A DNA stretch of 64,000 nt from Coccinella septempunctata (taxonomy: Eukaryota > Arthropoda > Insecta > Coleoptera > Coccinellidae): positions 64,044,315-64,108,314 of the forward strand of contig NC_058189.1 in the NCBI RefSeq assembly GCF_907165205.1. Reading direction: 5' to 3'. Under the pieces are notes generated by a model. The model ran no database searches, had not been told where the DNA came from, and saw only the letters and a list, made by a program, of their open reading frames with translations. This document shows, piece by piece, positions 34,511 through 45,481 of this stretch. A program made the position numbers and the translations under genes. The stretch's first letter is position 1. Each line of letters opens with the position of its first letter.

Positions 34511-35385
34511 GCTATACATGCAGTTTCAGAATCTTTTTTTAATCGGGTTGTGAATTTTACTTCAATCTGACATACATAATTTAATTTTGTTATCTCACAT
34601 TTTTCTGCTCTCCTTTTTTTTCTATTTCAAATAACATTTTCTGGTAACTTGGAGAAGACTCTCTAAATTTTCTTTTTCTTCGATAGTAGGATCAATTTTT
34701 GCTGTGTGAGATGTCCTTCAATATCAAATATTTCAGTTTATTTTGTAAACAGTTTCATCTCGTACAATCCACTTCACTCACATGGAGACAGATTTTTTTT
34801 TGGGGTTTTTCCTTAAGCTTTTGTGACTAAAGAAAAATTATATGATATCCCGTCACACTAACCTCAGCCAAAACTGTATCTCACATCCTGCAATTACTGT
34901 TCGATGTTAAAAATTGTAATTCTCTTTATCAAAAGGTTTTATATTTACCACTACAGGTTAAAAAAATTTATGAGGCGTTTCTTTCTCAAACGGTATTAGT
35001 ATTATCAGTGAATAAATGACAAAATGTCCTTAGGAAAAAGTTTCATCTCAATTTCATAACAACATTACCATCTCACGTTGATTCTACGTTTGTTACACGT
35101 ACTAACTATTCTCTTTGTAGCCAAAATTTCACGTAGAAATAACTATTCAATAACGATACGACTTCTTGCGGCTAACACAATATATTTCAGTCTTGTCAGC
35201 TGATATTATTCACCACCAATTTAATCATATATCCCATTCATTCCATCTATGGACATTAAACATCGATTGTAGTTCCATTATTTCAAATTCAAGCACCCAT
35301 ACCAAACTAAGATCCAAATACAAGGATTTAGCAGTGTTAGTCAGGTTGGTACACACTGACCGTTACTCCACAGAGCCAACTACAC
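34511..35385. other. Intergenic, nothing recognised
   Basis: Very AT-rich, without motifs. Confidence 0.4.
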
Positions 35386-37414
35386 AGCTTTTCTAGTACT
35401 GGAAAGGGGATAGGTGAATCTATTTCCATTACTTCCCTGCAAAACAAATAGATGAAGTATATATGTATACTTCAGAAAAATAATTGGGTTAGTTCTTACG
35501 ATCTAACTTGTTCCATTAGGAATTCAATAACAAACTTAGTGGTGAGTAAACACGAAATTCAACATTGATGTAACGTTTTTTACATCCTATCAATTAAACG
35601 TTGAAGAGACACGGTAATAAATAGTTTCTTATTGGTTGCTACAGTAACGAGCTGTTGAATGGTTTGTTTTTCAACGTTGATGTAATGTTTCTTACTCTTA
35701 ATTGAAAATATGTTGTGGAAGCACCATAAGGACACGTTTTTTATTGGGGGTTAAATTAATGCTAGTTTGAATAGTTTCATATACACCGATGTGACGTTTC
35801 TTACTTATCACGTTGTAGTAATAAACTTTTTGCTTATTTTTTTGAGCTTGAGCCAGTACGATGAGGAAACGTTTCTTTTTGGTTGTAACGGGTTGTTTAA
35901 TGGTTTGTTTTTCAACGTTGATGTGATATTTTTCATTGCCTATTGAATATACGTTGTGAAAGCACATGGAGTGACGTTTATTGTTAGTGGTTGAACCATA
36001 TACGTTGATTAGAGGTTAAATCAACGTGTGGTTAGATTTAAGTTTTCAAAAACACGTTGCAAAAGTCAACGAGTAACAATTTATTGAGTCCTGAAGATAA
36101 CTCGATTCTGAAATTAATAATACGCCCAATTCTTCCCTAGAAAACCACCAGCGATCAACCCTGAACAATCCATCCGATAGATACGTCCGATAATTAAGAA
36201 ATCGGACGTTTCACGTGTGCCAACACTAAATCAGTCGCGCTGCCGCCGCTCGCTTGGCGGCCCTGTTAAACGCCCCCGCAGGTGTTAGACATCGCGATGG
36301 CCGTCCACTTTTGCAGAGCCGTCGCTTTAATTTACTGCTTCCCAAGTATAAATCAATCCCCAGTCTGTTGCAGTTTTGTAACTGTTTGTACAACGCCACC
36401 GTTTTAATTACGGAGCACCAAAGCGCGAATAACAATGTCGCCGCGCCGGTTCGCGTGTAAAAATATTTTCGGTCCTTTGTCGGAGGTAAAATATGTATTA
36501 TAGGGCGAGCTTTCATCGTGCGGGAGTTAATGAATAACGAGCAGACCGTGCAGTGTACCTGGACGTCTATGCCAAGAATCAACTCTGGTTTTATTTGGTC
36601 CGCGCGTTAGGACTGAAATTATTGAGATTGGCGCGATATTTCACTACTGAGAGGTAGTTTTGGTAGATTAAAGCCCCTATACATGCTCAAGCAATTGGCG
36701 CACACTGATTTGTGAAGGCTGGTTTGAAAGTGTGAAAGCAGAAATTAAATTTGAGCCAACCACACGTTAATTTAACCTATAATCAACGTTTATGATTGAA
36801 CTCCTTGCCATATCCACCAAACGTTTCTTCAACGTGTTTTAACAACGTTTATTCAATAAGGTATAAGAAACATTACAATAACATTGACTAACAAACTATT
36901 AAAAAATTCGTTACTGTAGCAACCAATAAGAAACGATTCCTCATCGTACTGGCACAAAAAATAATCAACAAGCTTATTACTACTAAGTGATAATAAGTTA
37001 GAAACATAATATCAGCCTATATGAAATTATTCAAAATAGCATTAATTCAACCTCCAGTAAGGAAAGTGTCCCTATGGCAATTCCACATCGTATATTCAAT
37101 AAAGAGTGGGAAACATTACATCAACGTTGAATAACAAACCATTCAAAAATCTGTTATTGAAGTAACACTTAAGAAACGTTTAATTAACGTGTCTCTTCAA
37201 CGTTCAATTAATAGGATGTAAAAAACGTTACATCAACGTTGAATTTCGTATTTACCCACGACTACGCTTGTTATTGAATTTCTAATAGATAAAGTTAAAT
37301 CATAAGAACTACCCCACTTATTTATCGGGTAACCTATGTATACTTCACCTTATTGATTGGCAGGGAAGTAAAAGTAAAGAAGATACACTTCTTCCTTCAA
37401 GTTCTAGAAAAGCT
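35386..37414. mobile_element. 2-kb foldback element with AACGTTGATGTAACGTT repeats
   Basis: The left arm (35386 to about 36035) and right arm (about 36755-37414) are inverted copies. The ends are AGCTTTTCTAG and CTAGAAAAGCT. Inward, both arms share ACTTCCCTGC, GTATACTTC, ACATCCTATCAATTAA and repeated TTCAACGTTGATGTAATGTT variants, which occur many times per arm. The arms enclose about 700 bp of unrelated, GC-richer DNA. No transposase is present. Confidence 0.82.
36040..36750. other. GC-rich cargo between the foldback arms
   Basis: This stretch contains CGCGCTGCCGCCGCTCGCTT, GCCGCGCCGGTTCGCG and GGTCCGCGCGTTAGG, unlike the AT-rich arms and surroundings. Frames on both strands (36226-36582 minus, 36254-36460 plus) are open, but their peptides show no family motif. 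It may be a captured host regulatory or transcribed segment, or the host locus may have received two inverted elements. No function is assigned. Confidence 0.5.
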
Positions 37415-37423
37415 ACATAGCTA

Positions 37424-37957
37424 TATACTCCATTCACTTTTATTTTAGCACTCGGTTGGTCAAGGAAATTTGACATATTCCACTCTGTATAGTTCGAAAA
37501 TGTGCGATTATGGCGCTTGTCAAATAATTTTTGGTTTTCAAATCAGCGTTTTGTTGTTCTTTCTATGTAAAAGTTTCTGTTATTATGTATTTTATCATAA
37601 TTTACATTTATCCAAACTGATTGAAGGCATATCAAATCTAGTTTTTTGCGTGGAAACTACAAGAGATCAGTTTTTAACTATAAGTATTTATTTTCACCAA
37701 GGTTGAATACGTTATATCAGTTGTAGATTAAAGAAAAATCAACCCTGAATTCTAAATAGCACTTCCTAAAACCCTGTCTTCTCTCTTTTTCAATCACTTT
37801 CGGCATTTTTGTGATATTAATTGATATAAGTTATGGCAACGGCGTTATGACATTAATGACATTTCATGAGTGCCAACCTAACACCGTTCTAGTTACAAAA
37901 ACTTGAGAAAATTATTTCATGGCCAACTGAGTGTTAAAATAGAAGTGAATGGAGCAT
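37424..37957 (+). mobile_element. MITE family F3, copy 3 (internally deleted)
   Basis: It starts TACTCCATTCACTTTTATTT and ends ATGGCCAACTGAGTGTTAAA...GTGAATGGAGCA. It is about 535 bp against 1.2 kb for full copies, having lost the central part. It lies 10 bp after the 2-kb foldback element. Confidence 0.78.
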
Positions 37958-38045
37958 AGCTCGTTGGTGCAACGGTCAGTGTACCACCTGACTAGCTCTA
38001 GCACCTAAGTTCATCTCTTGGTTTTTATCAGTTATAATACATCTG
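37958..38045 (+). repeat. Possible tRNA-derived SINE head
   Basis: TAGCTCGTTGGTGCAACGG resembles a tRNA A-box region and AAGTTCATCTCTTGG loosely resembles a B box about 40 bases downstream. No cloverleaf could be closed convincingly and no second copy was seen, so this is tentative. Confidence 0.25.
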
Positions 38046-38429
38046 CGATCTGCAACAGTAAGTATGGAAAGTAGATTCAAGCCAAGCAAGTATTAAAAAC
38101 TGCTTTAGAAAAGTTGGTTTTGGGTGTTTTGGGACACCTAACTTTTGCGACTACGAAGGTGAGCTACCTCTATCAGAATTATAAGAATAGCAATCAGTGA
38201 ATACCAGGTAGCTTCAAATCTCCAAGAATCCATTTGTAGCTGCATGGAAGTTGAATGCAGAAGGTGAAGTTTCTTTGGAGAACTTGGAAAATGTAAGAAG
38301 ACAAATCTAAATATAAAGGCGATAGTGCAGGATCTCTTAAGAGATATACATACCTTGCTACAGTTGTGACGCTGATGTTTCAACAGGAATTGAAACAATC
38401 CAGCTCGAGTTTTCAAAAGCTACGGTTTT
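38046..38429. other. Intergenic, nothing recognised
   Basis: A 92-codon minus-strand frame (38416-38138) has no motif. Confidence 0.35.
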
Positions 38430-38970
38430 TCGCTTATGTTAGAATCTAAAAAAAAAATAATCCTGCTATAAAAAATCCGATATCGCCACTGAAGTCTGAG
38501 TGTCGAAGTACCCAAATAACTTGCAGTCTGTTGTATAGTCATTATTGTCTGCTAGTTCATCTAACACTCTTCTAAACTCAATGGTGTTGACAAAGAATTA
38601 AGGATTTATTGGAGCGAATTTCCTTCTTGGGCTCCCCAACTATAGAGTCATTCGGGGTAACTGAGCGCAGTGGGTAAGTGTGCGCAGTGCGTATATCTCG
38701 ACTATGCAATGTATGAAAGAGGGGTTCATTTGGGTGAAGCAAGGGCGCAGAATCGCCAAATTAGTTTTTTATAGGAGTGTGTTCGCTTATGTTAGAATCT
38801 AAAAAAAAAAATAATCCTGCTATAAAAAATCCGATATCGCCACTGAAGTCTGAGTGTCGAAGTACCCAAATAACTTGCAGTCTGTTGTATAGTCATTATT
38901 GTCTGCTAGTTCATCTAACACTCTTCTAAACTCAATGGTGTTGACAAAGAATTAAGGATTTATTGGAGCG
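38430..38970 (+). repeat. 187-bp direct duplication flanking a 166-bp insert
   Basis: The segment from TCGCTTATGTTAGAATCT to GGATTTATTGGAGCG occurs at 38430-38616 and 38783-38970. By eye the copies are identical apart from one base in an A run. The insert (38617-38782) consists of the end of a GTTGGGGAGCC-type element followed by a partial F1 element. Confidence 0.9.
38645..38779 (-). mobile_element. MITE family F1, terminal fragment
   Basis: It starts GAGTCATTCGGGGTAACTG and continues GCGCAGTGGGTAAGTGTGCG, the reverse complement of the F1 right end. It stops at TATAGGAGTGT about 135 bp in, where the duplicated flank begins. Confidence 0.85.
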
Positions 38971-39998
38971 ATGATAAAAGTTTATCAAGATTCCCCATCG
39001 TAGAAACACCTACATAACATGGACAATTACTCCATTCCGAAAATAACTTCTTGGAAACAACTTTGCTGACTCCCACACCTTCTCGGATACCCTCGAGGGA
39101 TGTTCACCTAATATCGAGGAAAAGATGGTAGCGTGTAAAAAAGTCCCAATCTTCATATACGACGAGACAGGAACACTGATTAAGAAAAACCTGACATCCA
39201 ATTTACTATATACCATATTCCCATAAGACTCCCTCATAAAGTTGCAAATCCTAAGTTGCAACTTTCGACCTGTCTCGCAGAATGTAATATCAGTCTGTCG
39301 CGCAGCAGCATCAGGCTTATCTCGAAGTTTATACGTTATGTTATGTCACGGGGAGTGAATTTCGGTCGACGGTCACGGAATATATGGAAATTAAGACTCA
39401 TTGTGCCACGTAATAGCCTCCAGGCCGACATTATGGGGTTATGACCAATTTCTTCAGGAAATCTAATGATAAAGTTGGATAGGCCAACGGATGAGTCCGG
39501 CTCAGCGGGGGCTGCTCGGATGGGATCCTATTTAACTTTTAACGAGATATAAGAGTTTCGGATTTGACGAAACAAAATAATGCCCCGGAAGTATTACGGT
39601 GTTTTATATATTGGAAAGTGGAAGAGTTAATTTGGAACTTGCAACAAATGAGCAGGATTCCTGAAGAGAAAAGCAAAAACAACTCGGTAACCTGAAATTT
39701 TGCTGAAATTCGTTGTCCAAGTACTCTCGTAATTTTTCATCGATTTCAATTGTTTCTACGCCAAATTGTAAATAAATTCTTCGTACTTAAAATGTTGATA
39801 GGTCATCCACACAGGGAGAGAAAAGACTACCTAGTTATTTTAAAATTACACAGAGTTTTCTACTCGTTCAGGCAGTTTTTCTTTGGAATGGCTGTGCTTA
39901 GGGCATTTAGGATTTATCTCCTGTATTTTGTCCCATCTTTGATACACATCCTGTATATCATACTATCAGATTTATGATTTTAACAATGATCGAGTATT
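38971..39998. other. Intergenic, no gene recognised
   Basis: Frames near 39010-39444 and 39750-39977 have no motif. Confidence 0.4.
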
Positions 39999-42773
39999 AG
40001 TTGGGGAGCCGACGATGCTGAATCGGAATTTAGTCCAGCGTCGTGGGAACCTAGTGGATTTTGAAGATTAGATGGTAGTAAGAAAAGAAGGCTCTATGAT
40101 GTATGCATTTTCAGCGGTGGGGAAAGCGTCTGCAGGGTCTCAAAATGTGAAAAAAAATCGTCAGGTGTACATACTAGAGCGTGTCAGATTAAGATACTGT
40201 ATATGCCCTACTTGTCTCTGATAATGAATTCATGCTTATATGACAGTTTGCGCGGTGGGACTGGCCGTACGGAAGAGTTGAAAATGGTAAAAAAAAATTC
40301 CAGCGTGTAAGTTTTTTGGAGGATATGTTAATTGGATCCAAAGGAAGCTACTTTTCAAGGGACTGACAATTTGGACGTGACGCAAGTTCACAACGGTCCT
40401 TTGAAAATGTAAAAAAAAATTGTTACCTGTACATACTCGAGCGTGTCAGATTTTCATACAGATGGTTAATCTCGGTGTTGTGGACGTGTTGATCCATTAA
40501 TCCGACATTAATCATGGGGTGTTCTCTCAATCTGACACTTTGAAAATGATAAAAATGCTTTTTTTCGAATATTTCCCTGCCTGTACCACTAATCGTTTTT
40601 GTGTTCATTATGAAAGTTGTAGATAATAAAATTCTGCACAACTTTTGTCTGAAGCAATTTTACATACTCTTAACCGTTCTCGAGTTAGAGGGCGATAAGG
40701 GCGAGGAGCTTAGCCACGCATTCGAAAAGGCAAGGTCACTGTAGAATCCCAGTCTAAACTACATTCATCCAATTTTCAAAATGACAAGATATTTCTATGA
40801 TGGCAATTTAGAAATTAGTCTCTGACTGAACCTTAGAATGTACTATTTTCCAACGAGTGAATTTTCGCTTCAGCATGTATCGCTAAACACCACGCATTAA
40901 TCGTTAGATATCTCAAAAACGTTTGAACGTAGAAAAAATTACTTAGGACAAAATTTGTAGAGAATGTTATACTCTACAACTTTTATAATGAATGCGAAAA
41001 AGATTTGAAGCCCAGGGTAGGAATTAATTCAAAAAATCTTATTTTTGTGACCTTTATGGCCAATTTCTATTGTTTCGGCTATCTGAAACTCTCAGATTAT
41101 TTTTGGAAATAAAATATCTGGAAATTGGACTATTTTGTAACTTTTATTTCTCAACTATGCCGACGTTTCGAGGAAGTTGACCTCTTTCTCAAGGCTAAAA
41201 ATGTTTTATATAATAATTAATGGAAGAGTATACATAATATTATCAGCACCTACCTAGTCAATTCGTTAAAAGTTGAAGTCATATAAATTATTCAAAAGTA
41301 GAGTTAAGGAAGCATCAATCGTGCGATACATTTGGAGTGAAACCAGTGAATGGCGCGAGACACGAGGTCATGAGGGCAGAATCCTTGAATTCCCTTTTCT
41401 ATGATCACAGAATATAGACTAGAATAGTAGTTATGTTGTTATCTAGACTATATCTAAGTTGACAGTATAAAATTATCATCAACAGATTTGGACAATACAA
41501 AGACATCTACAGAATTGGCTGTATAAAATACTAAGGCCCTGTACATCTTCTCTATGGTTTACCGTTTTATTCTTTTTTATGAAAATCATTTCACTTATAT
41601 TTCTTGCATATCTATTTTCTTCATAATCTAAGATCTTTACATTATCAAAATTAAATATATGACCTGTCACATGTGTATGATTGGCTAAAGCTGTTTTTAT
41701 GTCATGGGTTAGATTATTGCTATCATTTTTGTGTTGTCTTATACTTTCTTTAAGGTATTGTTTTGTTTGTCCAATGTATGATTTATCACAGTTAAAGCAG
41801 GGGATCTGGTAGACTAGATTGGACTTGAGTAGTTTTGGTGTTTTGTCTTTTAAATTGGTGTAAAATTTTCTTCCTTTATCAGTATTATAATAAGCACAAC
41901 AACAATTAAACATTTTATTAATGTTTTGAGACAAACCAGGGATAAATGGAAATTTATAGCGTCTTATATTGTTGTCAACCATACCATTGTTGACAACTAT
42001 GTTCTCTGACCCACTAACACCTCTACATATTCTATTTACAAAATATTTAGGATAGTTATTTTTAATAGTATTTTTTTAACTTTATTAATATTTTTATTAT
42101 GAAATTTACTATTACTCAGTTTTGTAGCTCTGAAAATTAAATTTTTAACTACATTAAATTTCTGTTGTAAACTATGGTTATTGAAAAAATTTATACATCT
42201 ACCCAGATTGTAGGGTTTAATATACCAATCTGATATCAATTTGTTACCTCCGCGTATAATGACCGTGTCCAAAAATGGAAGTCTTCCATCAATTTCAGCT
42301 TCCAAAGTGAACTTTATCTTACTATGAAAGGAGTTGAAAACATCTAATGTATGTTGTACCTTGTCTTTTGGTACCAATATGAGTGTGTCATCCACATCTC
42401 AGATTATATTTTTCCGTTATTCTTGAAGCTTCAAAATAGGAAAAAACGCCACCGCGCTCGAGAATGTAAACGTGACGTTTTTTTTTGCAACTTTGGCGCC
42501 CTTGCACACATTTTCGACACGCTTGAATGGTCAGATTAAGAGAATATATACTTTTCAATATATAATTAACCACATATATCTTAATCTGACACGCTCGAGT
42601 ATGTACAATGATAGTTTTTTTTTTACTATTCTGACAGGCTGTCCTAGACAATTCCCCCTATATACAGGTCTGAATTTTGGTAGAGGTACTCTACAGGGTC
42701 CAAGGTATGTCCCCTTATATTGATCTGACACGGTCGAGTAAATCCCGAATTTCCCTCTTCGGCTCCCCAACTA
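39999..42773. mobile_element. Composite element with GTTGGGGAGCC ends, enclosing a Penelope-like remnant
   Basis: The left end AGTTGGGGAGCCGA (39999) is mirrored by TCGGCTCCCCAACT at the right (42759-42772). A string CGAGCGTGTCAGATT lies at about 40176 and 40438 on the plus strand and, inverted, at about 42583 and 42722, so the internal repeats are also mirror-arranged. Another GGGCTCCCCAACT follows at 42777. The ends recur at 23618-23700 and 38617-38642, showing a dispersed family. Whether the Penelope-like sequence belongs to it or inserted into it is not settled. Confidence 0.6.
41150..42400 (-). pseudogene. Penelope-like retroelement: RT end plus GIY-YIG endonuclease
   Basis: Minus-strand coding. 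42395-42036 carries VDDTLILVPKDK, which has the RT catalytic aspartates, then GRLPFLDTVIIRGG and DWYIKPYNLGRCINFFNNHS, a typical Penelope RT/thumb region. 41982-41479 carries LVYQIPCFNCDKSYIGQTKQ, then LKESIRQHK and ALANHTHVTGH, the GIY-YIG endonuclease used to nick target DNA. The intervening sequence (YPKYFVNRICRGV...) joins them through a single frameshift in an A-rich run near 42070. The 5' two thirds of the RT are missing. Downstream at 41200-41152 is TTGAGAAAGAGG...CCTCGAAACGTCGG, like the degenerate hammerhead motifs of Penelope elements. Confidence 0.85.
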
Positions 42774-42791
42774 TTGGGCTCCCCAACTATA

Positions 42792-43431
42792 TCAAGTTAT
42801 TATTTCATGACACAGCAATGAATCAACCTTCCCGGGAATTCATTTTTATGTTTTCCCTACTTCATCTGGTCATCATCACCTCCATCCCCTACCTAAACCC
42901 CACCTCCATAATTCCCCATTTCGAAAGACGCTAATTCGTCATCAGTCAAAATCAAGTGATGAAAAGTCGACCTTCTCAAATCCCCATTCGCCCCAAATTC
43001 CCCACACATAATCCCCATATTTCTCTCCGCCCGTCCATTAATAAATTCGGATAGTTTACTCTCAGCCCCGAAATCCGAAATAAATCGAGACCTCTCCGAG
43101 TATTATGTTCATAAAGGGTGTGACATAATGTGCTCACAACATCGTTGCGTGAATTTATACTGCTTTTAATACAGTGATAAGGCCCTCCCACGGACCAGCC
43201 AGCGAACTTATTGTTGTACGCCAAGATATTGAATGCGCCCGTCCTAAAACCCTTAATTAATATTCGCTCCTGTTCAGTACACTCACGTGACTCATCTCAG
43301 TGGCGAACCGTGAAATTTTTTGCCTCTGGACGATCAAGTAGTTAGCGAGAATCTGTGTGTTATTCCTGAGGTTCTTGCCTTCAATAAACTACAAGGATAC
43401 TCCCTTAGAAGTTATATCACTGGTAATTATT
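42792..43431. other. Intergenic, nothing recognised
   Basis: No motif or repeat partner was seen. Confidence 0.4.
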
Positions 43432-44750
43432 ACACAGGCCAACAAAATGAAAAAAAAAATTTGGTGCCGGAAATCTAACATCTGATTTTAGATGTTTTTA
43501 ATGTGCTGATTCCAAAAATGCCACCAGATTTTTTCTATCAGCTCTACTTTCTGAGATACACGTTACAGGTTAAATGGTATATTGACAGTTCAAAACGTAG
43601 TTTAAAATGTGTTCTTTTACAAACGGTAACAAATATGGCTCAATTCCTATTGGTCATTCTACTACCATGAAGGAAGAATATGAAACAATAGCATTAGTTT
43701 TGAGAAAAATCAAATACGAAGAACATCAGTGGTCAATTTGTGTTGATTTAAAAATGATTAACTTCCTCCTTGGACAGCAGAGTGATTATACAAAATATCC
43801 TTGTTTTTTGTGCCTTTGGGACAGCAGAGCTAAAAATGAGCACTGGGTTAACAAAAATTGGCCTTCAAGAGATGTCATGATTCAAGGAATACAAAACGTG
43901 ATCAACGAACCTTCGGTTTCAAGAGAAAAAATCTTACTTCCGCCCTTGCATATCAAGCTAGGTCTAATGAAGCAATTTGTGAAGGCTTTAAATCGAGATG
44001 GAAATTGTTTTGGGTATTTGTCACGTAAATTTCCTGGCATTAGCACGGAAAAACTAAAAGCTGGTATATTTGATGGTCCTCAAATAAGGCAACTTGTTAA
44101 AGATCCACAATTCACCACATCAATGAACGAGACTGAATCTAACGCTTGGAGTTCATTTGTTCAAGTAGTACAAAATTTTCTTGGCAATCATAAAGCAGAG
44201 AATTACGTAGAATTAGTGGAAACTATGCTTTCAAATTTTAATATTCTCGGCTGTAACATGAGTATAAACGTTCACTACCTCCACAGCCACCTAGATCGTT
44301 TTCCAGAAAACTTAGGTGATTGTAGTGAAGAACAGGGGGAAAGATTCCATCAGGATATTAAAACTATGGAATATCGTTATCAAGGACGATGGGATAGCCA
44401 CATGATGGCGGACTACTGCTGGAGCCTTCAGCGAGACTGCCCTAGTAATCCCCATTCTAGAAAATCGTATAAAAGAAAATTTTTATGTGATTAGTGACCA
44501 ATGTAATTATGTAAATTAAGTTTTTGCAATAAATACTTCAATCCATGTGTCTTTGTTTTTTTTTTTAAACTGTCAATAGTAATATTATATATTATAACAG
44601 TTATAACGTAAATTATATACACAATTTTTTTTAAAAATCTCAAAAACTAGATCTGATAGACAAAATCTGAGAAATTTTTACATTCTGCATCCAAAAATTA
44701 CTCAGGAACAGTTAACAAATCGAGGCACCAAAATGTGTGTTGGCCTGTGT
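43432..44750 (+). mobile_element. DNA transposon of uncertain superfamily, long TIRs
   Basis: Ends are ACACAGGCCAACA at 43432 and TGTTGGCCTGTGT at 44750. The inverted match extends inward with gaps through TTTGGTGCC, CTATCAGCTCTACTTTCTGA (right side: CTATCAGATCTAGTTTTTGA) and TTGACAGTTCAAAA, so each arm is roughly 140-190 bp. Flanks are ATT-rich (TAATTATT / TATTATTA), hiding the exact target duplication. It carries one long ORF. Confidence 0.8.
43607..44494 (+). CDS. Transposon-borne protein of unknown function, 295 aa
   Basis: An intact ORF, starting MCSFTNGNKYGSIPIGHSTT. It contains a C-x2-C segment (YPCFLCLWDSRAKNEHW), a conserved-looking LLPPLHIKLGLMKQFVKALN, EKLKAGIFDGPQIRQL, an INVHYLHSHLDRFPENLGDC helix and SEEQGERFHQDIKTMEYRYQ, and ends basic (SRKSYKRKFLCD). 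From general knowledge, similar predicted proteins are multi-copy in arthropod genomes and often longer at the N-terminus, so this copy may be 5'-truncated. The His/Glu/Asp-rich HSHLD and SEEQGERFHQD stretch could be the end of a DDE-type nuclease fold, but I cannot identify the catalytic triad. It sits inside the TIRs of the element, and AATAAA follows at 44528. Function unproven; transposase-like is the best guess. Confidence 0.7.
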   Translation: MCSFTNGNKYGSIPIGHSTTMKEEYETIALVLRKIKYEEHQWSICVDLKMINFLLGQQSDYTKYPCFLCLWDSRAKNEHWVNKNWPSRDVMIQGIQNVINEPSVSREKILLPPLHIKLGLMKQFVKALNRDGNCFGYLSRKFPGISTEKLKAGIFDGPQIRQLVKDPQFTTSMNETESNAWSSFVQVVQNFLGNHKAENYVELVETMLSNFNILGCNMSINVHYLHSHLDRFPENLGDCSEEQGERFHQDIKTMEYRYQGRWDSHMMADYCWSLQRDCPSNPHSRKSYKRKFLCD

Positions 44751-44864
44751 TATTATTATTAGGTATAACTAATAAACTGATGAAAGAGGAATTAACGGCC
44801 TCAGAAACTCAGTTTTGTACGAAGGCGCTGGCGGACCACACAAAAAAAAATCCAAATGTATAAT

Positions 44865-44980
44865 GCCGACTTGCTCAGTCAGAATTCTGAGTTACCAGTC
44901 GGAATTCCGACTTGCAAGTCGGAATTCTGAGTTGCAAGTCGGAATTCTGAGATACAAGTCAGAATTCTGAGATGAAAGAC
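44865..44980 (-). repeat. 20-bp minisatellite array, left arm
   Basis: About five units of GTCGGAATTCTGAG(A/T)T(A/G)CAA type, each centred on GAATTC and inverted relative to the right arm. Confidence 0.85.
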
Positions 44981-45357
44981 AGTGGTAGGGCTAGAATTGG
45001 TCGAATGATATTTGCTTCACTGCATTTGATTGTTGCCGAATCATGTCAGCAAAATGCCCTCCGTAGAGCAGATTTGTCTCATTTAAGGCATGTATAGGCA
45101 CATTTGGACCCTCAACCTACGCCTACCCTATCTCTTTTCTTTAAAAAGTTTTAATGGACGTTATTGATTCTGACAAGCTTACAGAGCTTCTGAGGGGTTC
45201 GTCGATACCTACGGGGAATCAGGATAATATGATAATATATAATATATTTGTAGTATCCATATATGCTAGTAGGTTGACAATAAGTCGATCGCTTCTTCGT
45301 GTTTTGACACGATTTCCGAAGGCCTCTCGCGAGCACTTCATAGGGATTACTAAGGAC

Positions 45358-45481
45358 TAACGGCCAGTTTCATAGTCAAACTTAAACCCCCTTCAATTTT
45401 AAATATCTTCTTTAACCCTACCGAAAGTGACACTAAACGAAACTTAAAGTGACTTCCAACTTGATTATGAAACTGGATGTA
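45358..45481. mobile_element. Short MITE (GGCCAGTTTCATAATCAAAC family), copy 1
   Basis: 124 bp with inverted ends: TAACGGCCAGTTTCATAGTC at the left, and TTGATTATGAAACTGG and TGTA at the right. The inner parts are rich in AAACTTAAAG-type mirrored strings. A second copy is at 56050-56179. This one lies inside the minisatellite-armed foldback element. Confidence 0.82.

Noticed and set aside
36226..36582. 118-codon minus-strand frame in the GC-rich cargo
   Set aside because: GC-rich DNA has few stops. There is no motif, and an overlapping plus-strand frame is equally open.
36640..36700. let-7-like hairpin (GAGAGGTAGTTTTGGTAGAT near the CCCCTATACATG string)
   Set aside because: The seed region does not match let-7 exactly and no stable complementary arm is present.
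37958..38045. Functional tRNA gene
   Set aside because: There are A-box and B-box-like strings, but no acceptor or anticodon stem closes, so it is kept only as a tentative SINE-like feature.
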